Source of the DNA: Clostridium sp. UBA4548
GTDB lineage: Bacteria; Bacillota; Clostridia; Clostridiales; Clostridiaceae
Direction of reading: 5' to 3'
DNA length: 64,000 nt
Assembly (NCBI RefSeq): GCF_002387895.1
Contig: NZ_DGLI01000023.1
Coordinates: forward strand, 50,820 to 114,819
Shown: positions 25,671-33,363 of the stretch, in pieces
Numbering within the stretch: position 1 is the stretch's first letter
How the letters are laid out: every line of letters starts with the position of its first letter
Position numbers and translations under genes: made by a program
The notes under the pieces: generated by a model
The model's input: only the letters and a program-made list of their open reading frames with translations
Databases searched by the model: none
Told to the model about the DNA's origin: nothing

Positions 25671-26702
25671 TTATTCCTCATTTAAAGGGTTGGATTTTAT
25701 TGCTTTTCGCAGTCTTTCATTATCTACATGAGTGTATATTTGGGTAGTAGCAATGTTTTCATGGCCAAGAATTTCTTGAAGACTTCTAATATCAACTCCA
25801 CCATGCTTATGCATTAGAGTAGCTGAAGTATGTCTTAATTTATGAGGAGTATACTTATCCTTATCAAGGCCAGCTAAGCCGACATATTTCTTTACAATTC
25901 TTTCAACGGTTCTCTTATTAATTCGTCTATATTTACCACTGATAAATAATGCATCTTTATCCTCAAAAAACACTTTATCCTGAATGTCGTTACGGATAGG
26001 TAAGTATCTATAAATTGCCTTAATTGAAGCTTTGTTTAAATAAATTGTACGTTCTTTATTACCCTTACCTAAAATAGATATGGTATCTCCTTTAATCTTA
26101 GAAATATCGATACTACAGAGTTCGGATAATCTAAGCCCACAATTTAGAAACAAAGTTATAATACAAAAGTCTCTTTCTGAGTGCTTATCTCTATTTTTAG
26201 CTGCATTGAGTAAATCTTTGCTTTCATCTAAGGTAAGATAAATTGGGCTTCGTTTACCAAGCTTTGGAGACTCTAAATCTTGAGTTGGATCAATGGGTAA
26301 CACTTTAGCCTTTGTAGTTAAATAATTAAATAAAGATTTAAGAGAAGCTACTTTACGAGCTTTTGCGTAATTGCCGTTGTTCCTAACATTTTCAATATAG
26401 GAGAGGTAGCTATAAAAATCTGTAAGCTGTAGATTACTTAAAATATCAACGGTTAGATTTTCAATAGGAATATGGTTAAAATCCATAGAATTAGTTAAGA
26501 TAACAAGATTTTTATGAAGACATAAAAATCTTAGAAATAAACTCAAATCTGCACAATAAGCATTTATAGTGTTAATAGAAACGTTCTTAACTGTAGTTAA
26601 GTAATTTAAATAATCCTTAATGAAAGTTGGTAGAGCTTTAGTGTGAATTTGATAATTCATAGATCTAGTAGAAGAAATCTTTTTATTGATTTTCTTATTC
26701 AT
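25671..26702 (-). CDS. Tyrosine recombinase / integrase (XerC/XerD-like)
   Basis: 343 residues: an N-terminal SAM-like core-binding domain (FIKDYLNYLTTVKNVSINTINAY) and a C-terminal catalytic domain. All active-site residues are visible: Arg191 (CGLRLSEL), Lys213 (GKGNKER), His287 and Arg290 (HKLRH), His314 (LGHENIATT) and Tyr323 (IYTH). Length and motifs fit Xer-type chromosome-dimer recombinases, slightly longer at the N-terminus. No phage or transposon genes, tRNA or obvious attachment-site duplication surround it. The upstream region carries repeated GACA motifs (26726-26921). AGGAGGTACTAC precedes the ATG. Confidence 0.9.
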   Translation of the reverse strand: MNKKINKKISSTRSMNYQIHTKALPTFIKDYLNYLTTVKNVSINTINAYCADLSLFLRFLCLHKNLVILTNSMDFNHIPIENLTVDILSNLQLTDFYSYLSYIENVRNNGNYAKARKVASLKSLFNYLTTKAKVLPIDPTQDLESPKLGKRSPIYLTLDESKDLLNAAKNRDKHSERDFCIITLFLNCGLRLSELCSIDISKIKGDTISILGKGNKERTIYLNKASIKAIYRYLPIRNDIQDKVFFEDKDALFISGKYRRINKRTVERIVKKYVGLAGLDKDKYTPHKLRHTSATLMHKHGGVDIRSLQEILGHENIATTQIYTHVDNERLRKAIKSNPLNEE

Positions 26703-26724
26703 GTAGTACCTCCTAAAAATAAGC

Positions 26725-26921
26725 TAATGTCGTGAAACTTACATTTGACGACATTATTATTCGACGAGAGGGGGTCAAAATCCTTCTTAAAATTAAATTA
26801 ATTTCTTTGATGACACAAAAATTATTTTAATAAAATTTATTTTTACTCTTCTCATAATTCATATATATTTGTCAATTACTCTAATGACACCATTATTGTT
26901 GTATTCTTGTATTTAGTGACA
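26725..26921. repeat. Repeated T-(A/G)-n-GACA motifs and an inverted repeat upstream of the recombinase gene
   Basis: A perfect inverted repeat TAATGTCGT/ACGACATTA (26725-26733 with 26748-26756, 14-nt spacer) lies 23 nt before the recombinase start. Related motifs recur: TGACGACA (26746), TGATGACA (26808), TAATGACA (26882), TAGTGACA (26914), and TCACGACA on the minus strand (26735-26728). They could be recombinase-binding arms, a regulator's operators or chance; no classical dif sequence is seen. Confidence 0.4.
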
Positions 26922-27277
26922 TGAAAGCTATTACATTAACAACCTTGGATAACTCATAACCTTGGCATTATTATAGCTGTTAATACACAGATTTATCTTT
27001 TATTTCAAACATATGCTTTTCAACTATATGTGTACTAACTCATGTATTTTTCTAAAAATATAGCCTTTCATTCTATAATCATTATGTACAAATTAAAGAA
27101 ATATAAATATACAAAAGCCTATATCTCAATTTACTAGATAAATTTAAGATATAGGCTGATTTTGATTTATAACACAATTAATAACTAATTAAATATGTAT
27201 ACCATTGGTGATTAATAAAAAAACTCTACCCTATTATAAACTTTGTTATATTGGGGTAGAGTTTAAATAAAATTATT
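26922..27277. other. Intergenic region with two hairpins downstream of purB
   Basis: No ORF. A strong hairpin with 11-bp arms AGCCTATATCT/AGATATAGGCT (27116-27126 with 27147-27157) and further internal pairing is followed on the minus strand by a T-run. A second hairpin at about 27207-27268 (ACTCTACCC/GGGGTAGAGT) is the expected purB terminator. The first may be a backup terminator or the end of an unannotated small RNA. Confidence 0.55.
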
Positions 27278-28708
27278 TTATACGTTTATTTCAGCTTTTT
27301 CACCTAAAGCTTCTTTATTTTTACTTAGTAATGGATTTACAAACTCATCTATAAGATCAACAACCTGTGATGGTGCTCTTCCAACAAATTTATTAGGATC
27401 AATAACAGCCATGATTTCTTCTTTATTCATTTTAAAAGATTCATCAGCAATTATTCTTTCTATTAAATCATTACTTTCACCAAGTTCTTTTACTTTCTTT
27501 GCCGCTTCCATAGAATGCAATCTTATTCTTTCATGTAATTCTTGTCTATCTCCACCACGTTTTACAGCTTCCATTAATATATTTTCAGTAGCCATAAATG
27601 GTAGTTCATTTTTAACGTGGGCTTCAATAACTTTAGGATATACTACCATGTTAGAAGTAATGTTTAAATATAAATTTAGCACTCCATCTAAAGCTAAGAA
27701 AGCTTCTGCTACGGAGATACGTTTATTTGCAGAATCGTCTAAAGTTCTTTCAAACCATTGAGTAGCTGCAGTAATAGCTGGATTTAGAGAGTTAACAATA
27801 ATATATCTTGATAAGGCACTAATTCTTTCGCTTCTCATAGGGTTTCTTTTGTAAGCCATAGCGGAAGATCCTATTTGATTTTTCTCAAATGGTTCCTCCA
27901 TTTCCTTCATACTTTGAAGAAGTCTCATATCATTACTGAATTTATAAGCACTTTGAGCTATTTCAGATAGTGTATTTAAAATAATCGAATCTAGTTTTCT
28001 TGAATAAGTTTGACCAGTTACAGGATAGGAAGCTTTAAACCCCATTTTTTTGCAAACTATCTTATCTAGCTCCTTAACTTTCTCTTCATCATCATTGAAT
28101 AAAGTCATAAAGCTAGCTTGAGTACCAGTAGTACCCTTAACGCCTCTAAACTTCATAGTATCTATAGTAAATTCAAGATTTTCAATATCCATTAATAGTT
28201 CTTGAATCCACAAACTAGCTCTTTTTCCTACTGTAGTTAACTGTGCTGGCTGAAAATGAGTAAAACCTAATGTAGGTAAGTCTTTATACTTTATAGCAAA
28301 GTCTGCTAATTGACTTAAAATATTTAGTATTTTTTTTCTAATTAAATATAATCCTTCTCTCATGATTATAAGGTCGGTGTTATCACCTACATAACAGCTA
28401 GTAGCACCTAAATGTATTATTCCTTTTGCAGATGGAGCAACAACTCCATAAGTATGCACATGACTCATTACATCATGCCTAACTTCTTTTTCTTTTGCTT
28501 CTGCTAGTTCAAAGTCAATATTTTCAATATTGTCTCTCAGTTCTTTTATTTGGTTATCAGTAATATTTAAACCAAGTTCCTTTTCTCCTTCTGCTAAAGC
28601 TACCCATAGTTTTCTCCAAGTTTTAAATTTCATTTCATCAGAGAATATGTAACTCATTTCTTTTGATGCATACCTAGTGTTTAAAGGTGAATTGTATGTA
28701 TTTCTCAT
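27278..28708 (-). CDS. purB: Adenylosuccinate lyase
   Basis: 476-residue fumarase/aspartase-superfamily enzyme of purine synthesis; it cleaves SAICAR to AICAR and adenylosuccinate to AMP. The signature GSSAMAYKRNPMRSERI is intact (the mobile catalytic-serine loop), and other blocks fit PurB: HDVMSHVHTYG, HLGATSCYVGDN, THFQPAQLTTVGKR. The longer form and these sequences match the clostridial PurB type. Monocistronic; ACGGAGGTAATT precedes the ATG. Confidence 0.96.
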   Translation of the reverse strand: MRNTYNSPLNTRYASKEMSYIFSDEMKFKTWRKLWVALAEGEKELGLNITDNQIKELRDNIENIDFELAEAKEKEVRHDVMSHVHTYGVVAPSAKGIIHLGATSCYVGDNTDLIIMREGLYLIRKKILNILSQLADFAIKYKDLPTLGFTHFQPAQLTTVGKRASLWIQELLMDIENLEFTIDTMKFRGVKGTTGTQASFMTLFNDDEEKVKELDKIVCKKMGFKASYPVTGQTYSRKLDSIILNTLSEIAQSAYKFSNDMRLLQSMKEMEEPFEKNQIGSSAMAYKRNPMRSERISALSRYIIVNSLNPAITAATQWFERTLDDSANKRISVAEAFLALDGVLNLYLNITSNMVVYPKVIEAHVKNELPFMATENILMEAVKRGGDRQELHERIRLHSMEAAKKVKELGESNDLIERIIADESFKMNKEEIMAVIDPNKFVGRAPSQVVDLIDEFVNPLLSKNKEALGEKAEINV

Positions 28709-28916
28709 AATTACCTCCGTACAAAAATAAAATTTTAAGATTAATCATTCACTATTATAACATACTTTTATTATAAATACATGACTTATATTCGTTAAAA
28801 GTAAAAAAACAGAAATTCCTAACTGCTGTTTATGTACTATTATAATCACCTAATTCATATATATATATTAGACCAAATATATTTATTTTTTATTTTATTT
28901 AAGGGGTGAAACATAT

Positions 28917-29123
28917 ATGTACAAAGTTAGTTTATTAGACAAATTATCTTTTCTCTTAGTGATTATTGGGGCAATAAACTGGGGGCTAATTGGAGTATTC
29001 AATTTTAATTTAGTTCATTTCCTATTTAATTTTATGCCTTTATTAACAAGAATGGTATATATACTAGTTGGACTAGCTGGAGTAAATCTAATAAGATTTT
29101 TATACTGTCTAAAGAAAAAATAA
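28917..29123 (+). CDS. DUF378 family small membrane protein
   Basis: 68 residues with two membrane helices: LDKLSFLLVIIGAINWGLIGVF and a second LTRMVYILVGLAGVNLIRFLY. The AINWGLIG and YILVGLAG pieces are the hallmarks of DUF378. Function unknown. The start ATG follows AAGGGGTGAAACATAT. Ends at a terminator shared with iadA. Confidence 0.88.
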   Translation: MYKVSLLDKLSFLLVIIGAINWGLIGVFNFNLVHFLFNFMPLLTRMVYILVGLAGVNLIRFLYCLKKK

Positions 29124-29130
29124 CTACCAA

Positions 29131-29168
29131 AATTAAACTAGCAAGGAGGAATCCCTGCTAGTTTAATT
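29131..29168. terminator. Bidirectional terminator between the DUF378 gene and iadA
   Basis: A perfect 13-bp stem AATTAAACTAGCA/TGCTAGTTTAATT (29131-29143 with 29156-29168); the right arm overlaps the iadA stop codon. Confidence 0.88.
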
Positions 29169-30339
29169 ATTTTTCAAAGGTGCCTTTTACTACAACTTCC
29201 TTATTACGAACCATTATTTTACCTTTAGCTAATACTGTTTCAACTTCTAAGGTTTCTTTATCTACAATTACAATATCCGCATCTCTTCCCTCTTCTACTT
29301 TGCCCTTATTGCTAAGTTTTAGATTATCAGCAGGATTTGAAGTTATAACTTTTAGGGCAGTTTGAATAGGGATATTTTCTAGTTTAATAGCATCTATAAC
29401 CTCCTTATAAAGAGATTGTGAGGTGCCTATTTGAAGTTTGGAAAATTTTCCATTGCTATCAAAGGCTGGTAAGCTTCCCTGTCCGTCAGAGGTAAATGTA
29501 ATATTATCTTCATTAACACCGTTTTCAAGCATTATTTTTAATCCTTTACTACATTTAACTTCTCCCTCTTCTAAAAATTGTGAGGTAGTACTAGTGGTGA
29601 AGTCAACTAAACCACCTTTTTTAGCGTATCTAATCCCCTCTTCAAACAAAGATTTATTTCTATTTATATGGGTGGGGACAAATTGAGTAATAGGAATTTC
29701 TGTGGTTTCTGATACTTCAGTTAATATATGAAGTTGTTCTTTACCATCACCAATATGAACATTAACTATACCAGCTTTTCCAGAGAGCATTCCTGCTACC
29801 CGTGCATCAGCAGCTATTTTAGCTACCTCAGTAACTGTAGGTGCTGAAGAACGGTGATCAGAAATAGCTACTTCTCCCACTCCAACAATTTCGTCAATCA
29901 AAATAATATCTTCTCTAATGCTCATTAAAGTTTTTACGGGAATTTCATAGGAGCCTGTATAAAGGTAACAGGATAATCCTTCTTCTTTTAAAGCTTTTGC
30001 TTTTGCAATAAGAGATTTCATATCTCGAGTCACGCTATCAGTTCCTAAACAGCCAACTATAGTTGTAACGCCACAAGTTGTTGCAGTGGTCAGCGTTATC
30101 TCAGGAGTTCTGGTTTTGAAACTTCCTTCTCCCCCGCCACCTAGAATATGAACATGTGAATCAATAAATCCTGGAAATACTAATTTATTTTTTGCATCAA
30201 TAACTTCAATTTCAAAATTAAAACCAGAATAGTCAATTTCCTTTTCTATATATCCTATTTTATCTCCACAAACTAATATATCACATTTTCCTTTATAATC
30301 TGGGTTATATAAAGTACCATTTTTAATAAGTTTTAGCAT
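29167..30339 (-). CDS. iadA: Beta-aspartyl (isoaspartyl) dipeptidase
   Basis: 390-residue amidohydrolase that hydrolyses beta-aspartyl dipeptides arising from damaged proteins. Visible: FIDSHVHILGGGGEG (metal-binding His-x-His plus the family-specific glycine run), GEVAISDHRSS, NVHIGDG, PTHINRN and TSDGQGSLP (Asp), as in IadA. ATG 30339 follows AAAGGGGAAGAATA; the longer frame to 30372 has no ribosome binding site. Monocistronic. Confidence 0.93.
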   Translation of the reverse strand: MLKLIKNGTLYNPDYKGKCDILVCGDKIGYIEKEIDYSGFNFEIEVIDAKNKLVFPGFIDSHVHILGGGGEGSFKTRTPEITLTTATTCGVTTIVGCLGTDSVTRDMKSLIAKAKALKEEGLSCYLYTGSYEIPVKTLMSIREDIILIDEIVGVGEVAISDHRSSAPTVTEVAKIAADARVAGMLSGKAGIVNVHIGDGKEQLHILTEVSETTEIPITQFVPTHINRNKSLFEEGIRYAKKGGLVDFTTSTTSQFLEEGEVKCSKGLKIMLENGVNEDNITFTSDGQGSLPAFDSNGKFSKLQIGTSQSLYKEVIDAIKLENIPIQTALKVITSNPADNLKLSNKGKVEEGRDADIVIVDKETLEVETVLAKGKIMVRNKEVVVKGTFEK

Positions 30340-30494
30340 TATTCTTCCCCTTTCACCGTAAACATTACACATCCAATAGTATTATTGCCCTATTTATAAC
30401 TTTAATTACTAATTATAAAATATTTAAAACCTGGAGTTACACTATTGTTAATGAATAATATTGAAATAACTTTAGTAGCTTAGTGATATAGTGT

Positions 30495-31358
30495 TTATTG
30501 TTCCTTAAGTAAAATGCTTTTCATTCTTTGCATCTCTTCATCTTTTTCCTTTACTAAACGTAAAACTCTTTCTTCATACTGATTTTGAAGTGCTAAAATT
30601 TTGTCATTAAAACTTTGATTCATATGTAAAATCTCTGTTGAGTGATTTATTTTTGTTACTTCCTCTTTTTGAATCAAGGTGGTCTTATAGTTTTCTTCTA
30701 AATTCTTCATTTTAATCTCATAACTTTCTTTTATAAAAGTAAGCTCTTTATTTAAATGATTATTTTCACTTGTAAGTTTATCATTACTCTTACTTAATTC
30801 ATCATTCTCCTTAAGAAGGGTTTTTAACTCCTTATGTAAAACAGAGTTTTTTTCTTCATACTCCTTAAATAAGTTCAACTCATTAGTTAAGTCATGATTC
30901 TTTTCTCTTAACATTTGATTTAAATCTTTAAACTCCTTCAAATTGACTTCTAGGGAAGCTATTTTAGTTGAATACTCTTTAAGGTCTATTTTTAATTCAT
31001 CATTAACTTTTGAGGCTTCCTTGAGTTTTAATTGTAAGTTTTCATTTTGTGAAGAAATCTTATTTGTTTTTTCTTGTTCTTCAGCAATTTTTACCTTTAA
31101 AGTGTTGGTCAGCTCTAAGGTTTTTATTTTATTACCTTCAATCATACTGATGTAAATATCTACAATTCTACTACTTATGCTTTGTAGCTCTTCAATATGG
31201 CTTTTTAATTCAACTGCATCATTTTTCACATTCTCTAATTCATAAGATTTTATAATTTGTTCCATGAGCTCCTTGTTATTTATACCTTGTTTCTGTGCTA
31301 TATCCATAAACTTTTCTTTTAATTCTTCGCTAATTCTTACACTAAATATTGAATCCAT
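30495..31358 (-). CDS. Ribbon-helix-helix protein with long coiled coil
   Basis: 287 residues. The first 45 (FSVRISEELKEKFMDIAQKQGINNKELMEQIIKSYE) match a ribbon-helix-helix DNA-binding fold; the remaining 240 are continuous charged heptad-like coiled coil without Gly or Pro breaks. The layout recalls KfrA-type plasmid proteins (DNA-binding head plus coiled-coil tail), though KfrA uses a different head. It may bind DNA and bridge it or form filaments. Its upstream region holds three GTATACA copies, suggesting autoregulation. AAGGAGCAGAGATA precedes the ATG. No named family recognised. Confidence 0.75.
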   Translation of the reverse strand: MDSIFSVRISEELKEKFMDIAQKQGINNKELMEQIIKSYELENVKNDAVELKSHIEELQSISSRIVDIYISMIEGNKIKTLELTNTLKVKIAEEQEKTNKISSQNENLQLKLKEASKVNDELKIDLKEYSTKIASLEVNLKEFKDLNQMLREKNHDLTNELNLFKEYEEKNSVLHKELKTLLKENDELSKSNDKLTSENNHLNKELTFIKESYEIKMKNLEENYKTTLIQKEEVTKINHSTEILHMNQSFNDKILALQNQYEERVLRLVKEKDEEMQRMKSILLKEQ

Positions 31359-31438
31359 TATCTCTGCTCCTTATATGATTAATTTATTTGTATTATATAT
31401 TAATCTATGCTAAATATAAATGGTTACAAGTTAATAGT

Positions 31439-31503
31439 TAGGTATACATATTGTAAACAATGATAAAATATAAATATAAACGAGTGTATACAATAGGTAT
31501 ACA
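31439..31503 (-). promoter_or_regulatory. Three GTATACA motifs upstream of the RHH coiled-coil gene
   Basis: GTATACA occurs at 31442-31448, 31486-31492 and 31497-31503; the first and third lie in the identical 10-mer TAGGTATACA, and the last two are 11 nt apart, about one helical turn. The hexamer GTATAC is itself palindromic. Ribbon-helix-helix repressors commonly bind such phased short repeats, so this is a candidate operator array for the adjacent gene. Confidence 0.5.
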
Positions 31504-31553
31504 AATATAGTATCATAATTTGAGGTTTTTATCAATATTTTCCGAGATAAAAA

Positions 31554-31637
31554 GCATTCAATATAACTTTTATTATATTGAATGCCTTTTATTAAAAAAA
31601 TGACTTACAGAAAAGCTAAGGTTTTCTTATAAGTCAT
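31554..31637 (-). terminator. Two hairpins downstream of the cyclophilin gene
   Basis: A hairpin at about 31600-31637 (ATGACTTA/TAAGTCAT with inner AGAAAA/TTTTCT pairing) and a perfect 13-bp stem GCATTCAATATAA/TTATATTGAATGC at 31554-31585 that is followed on the minus strand by TTTTTA. Together they can end transcripts arriving from the right. Confidence 0.75.
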
Positions 31638-31675
31638 AGTTATTAATCTATTCAAAAAGAGGAAGTAATCCGTGA

Positions 31676-32377
31676 TTACTTGTCATATTTCTCCACATCC
31701 TTATAACTAACACCAAAGGTTTCAACAGTGATTGATTTAATCTTAACTGGTTCTATAGGCTTGTCATTAGCACCAGTTTTAACATTAGCTATTTCATCTA
31801 CAGTATCCAAGCCTTCAATTACATTGCCAAAAGCTGCATATTTATCATCTAAACTAGGATAATCTTCATGCATTATGAAAAACTGAGAGCCTGCTGAGTT
31901 ATTATTATTACCTGAGCGAGCCATGGATATAACTCCTCTTGTGTGCTTTAAGGGATTATTAAATCCGTTGCTAGAAAACTCTCCAAAAATGTTATAATCG
32001 GGACCACCTGTACCATTTCCTTTTGGATCGCCTCCCTGTATCATGAAACCAGGTATAATTCTATGGAAAGTTAATCCATTATAAAAACCTTTGTTAGATA
32101 AAGAAATAAAGTTTCTAACTGTGTTAGGGGCTATCTCAGGGAATAGTTCAACTTTTATAATTTTTCCACTTTCCATTTCAATGGTAGCTACAGGATTTAT
32201 ATCATTAGGACCCTTTTCTGTAGGTGAAGAAGCCCCCACCGTAGAAGGTTGATTTTCAGAAGGTTTCTCATTGGTAGTTGAATTATGTTCTTTCGCAGGG
32301 GAAGAACATGCAACTAATAAGAAACTCAGTAAAACACAAACCAATATAGGTAATTTAAGTATTTTTTTGTTATTCAA
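31676..32377 (-). CDS. Cyclophilin-type peptidyl-prolyl isomerase lipoprotein
   Basis: 233 residues. An N-terminal signal (NNKKILKLPILVCVLLSF) ends in the lipobox LLVAC|S, so the protein is anchored to the outside of the membrane, followed by a Ser/Thr/Glu-rich linker and a cyclophilin domain with FHRIIPGFMIQGGDP, SMARSGNNNNSAGSQFFI and AAFGNVIEG. It presumably folds exported proteins. TTG at 32377 is chosen because AAAGGAG lies just upstream; the frame extends to 32443 but would bury the signal peptide. Confidence 0.93.
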   Translation of the reverse strand: MNNKKILKLPILVCVLLSFLLVACSSPAKEHNSTTNEKPSENQPSTVGASSPTEKGPNDINPVATIEMESGKIIKVELFPEIAPNTVRNFISLSNKGFYNGLTFHRIIPGFMIQGGDPKGNGTGGPDYNIFGEFSSNGFNNPLKHTRGVISMARSGNNNNSAGSQFFIMHEDYPSLDDKYAAFGNVIEGLDTVDEIANVKTGANDKPIEPVKIKSITVETFGVSYKDVEKYDK

Positions 32378-32465
32378 GCTTATCACTCCTTTTGCTATAC
32401 TAATATTATTACCTATATTATCAAAATTTAACTGACTTAACAATAATTTATTAGGATTACAAGTA

Positions 32466-33026
32466 TTAAGCTAAGCAACGTTGATTTTCAAATTCTTTTA
32501 TTGGTAAAATATCATTAGCAAACATTCTATGTGTATGTTCTAAATAAGAAACCTTAATAACCTCATCATTTATATATTTGCCTTTTAACATATACTCGCC
32601 AAAATCATATAGCGTTAAAATATCTATTCTCTCCCTTTCAACAGCATCAAAACAATAGTTTGCAAAGGCTTTGAATAAATTTATTGAAGTCCCATGTATT
32701 ATTTTTTTCGCATCAAAGATGAATTTTGTATTAATGAACCCTTGCTCTAGCTTTTGAGATTTATAGTTGTTTAAGCACTTACAAATAAATTCATTAGTAT
32801 TTTTATTATTGTTCATTATTATTTTTTCCAAATCTATCTTTCCTACCATATATTTTTCTGTATCAGTTAGACTATCTAAGACTAACTGATAAACATCATC
32901 TTCTATATATAAAAATACGAAATTGTTATTAATAATTGAATCTTTAATAAATTTATATAAATTTATTACCATATGATCCTCGCCGTAATAATAAAAAGAA
33001 ATGTGTTTTCCTAACCCTGTATTCAT
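32466..33026 (-). CDS. MEDS-domain-like sensory protein
   Basis: 186 residues resembling the MEDS (DcmR sensory) domain: GKHISFYYYGEDHMVINLYKFIKDSIINNNFVFLYIEDD fits the start of that domain, and the later FDAKKIIHGTS and LTLYDFGEYML could be its later strands and helices. No DNA-binding or catalytic part is fused. MEDS proteins sense small molecules or act next to anti-sigma systems; the assignment is by pattern only. ATG at 33026 is preferred over 33032, which lies right against GAGGAG. Confidence 0.55.
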   Translation of the reverse strand: MNTGLGKHISFYYYGEDHMVINLYKFIKDSIINNNFVFLYIEDDVYQLVLDSLTDTEKYMVGKIDLEKIIMNNNKNTNEFICKCLNNYKSQKLEQGFINTKFIFDAKKIIHGTSINLFKAFANYCFDAVERERIDILTLYDFGEYMLKGKYINDEVIKVSYLEHTHRMFANDILPIKEFENQRCLA

Positions 33027-33032
33027 AACCAT

Positions 33033-33363
33033 TCTCCTCTCAGTAATTATGTAAATAATTGGAATTTAGCACCATGATATTATTCTATATTTTCCATAAA
33101 TTCCCTTTATTAATTTTTTTTTCTTTTTATCTAATTTATATGGTATTTTGACAGCAAGTATTCCAAATTTATTTTTATATTTAAAATATAATTAGAATCA
33201 TAACTTTTTATGATGAAATATGTTATACTGTGTGGTAGAATATTTTAAAATTAAAGGACAAAAATACAAATAGTGGCTTATTAATATTGACGATTATCCT
33301 TATATTGTTATAAAATTTTTTATGTGTATTTGGATTAACCAATGCCACTAAGGAGGAAAGACT
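33033..33363 (+). promoter_or_regulatory. Long upstream region and leader of asnB with stem closing at the ribosome binding site
   Basis: A TATACT -10 candidate lies at 33224-33229, giving a leader of about 130 nt. TAGTGGC (33271-33277) is complementary to GCCACTA (33344-33350), which directly precedes the Shine-Dalgarno AGGAGG (33351). TTGG-n5-CCAA and TTATA-n4-TATAA hairpins lie inside. No T-box specifier or GGTGGNACCGCG element is present. It could be a regulated leader or simply a stable 5' UTR. Confidence 0.45.

Noticed and set aside
25671..26702. Prophage or integrative element integrase
   Set aside because: No phage, conjugation or transposase genes and no tRNA nearby; active-site pattern and size fit Xer-type recombinases.
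26703..27277. Chromosomal dif site
   Set aside because: No sequence resembling the 28-bp Firmicute dif consensus, only GACA-type repeats.
33033..33363. T-box leader for asnB
   Set aside because: No GGTGG-ACCGCG-like antiterminator bulge and no terminator between leader and gene.
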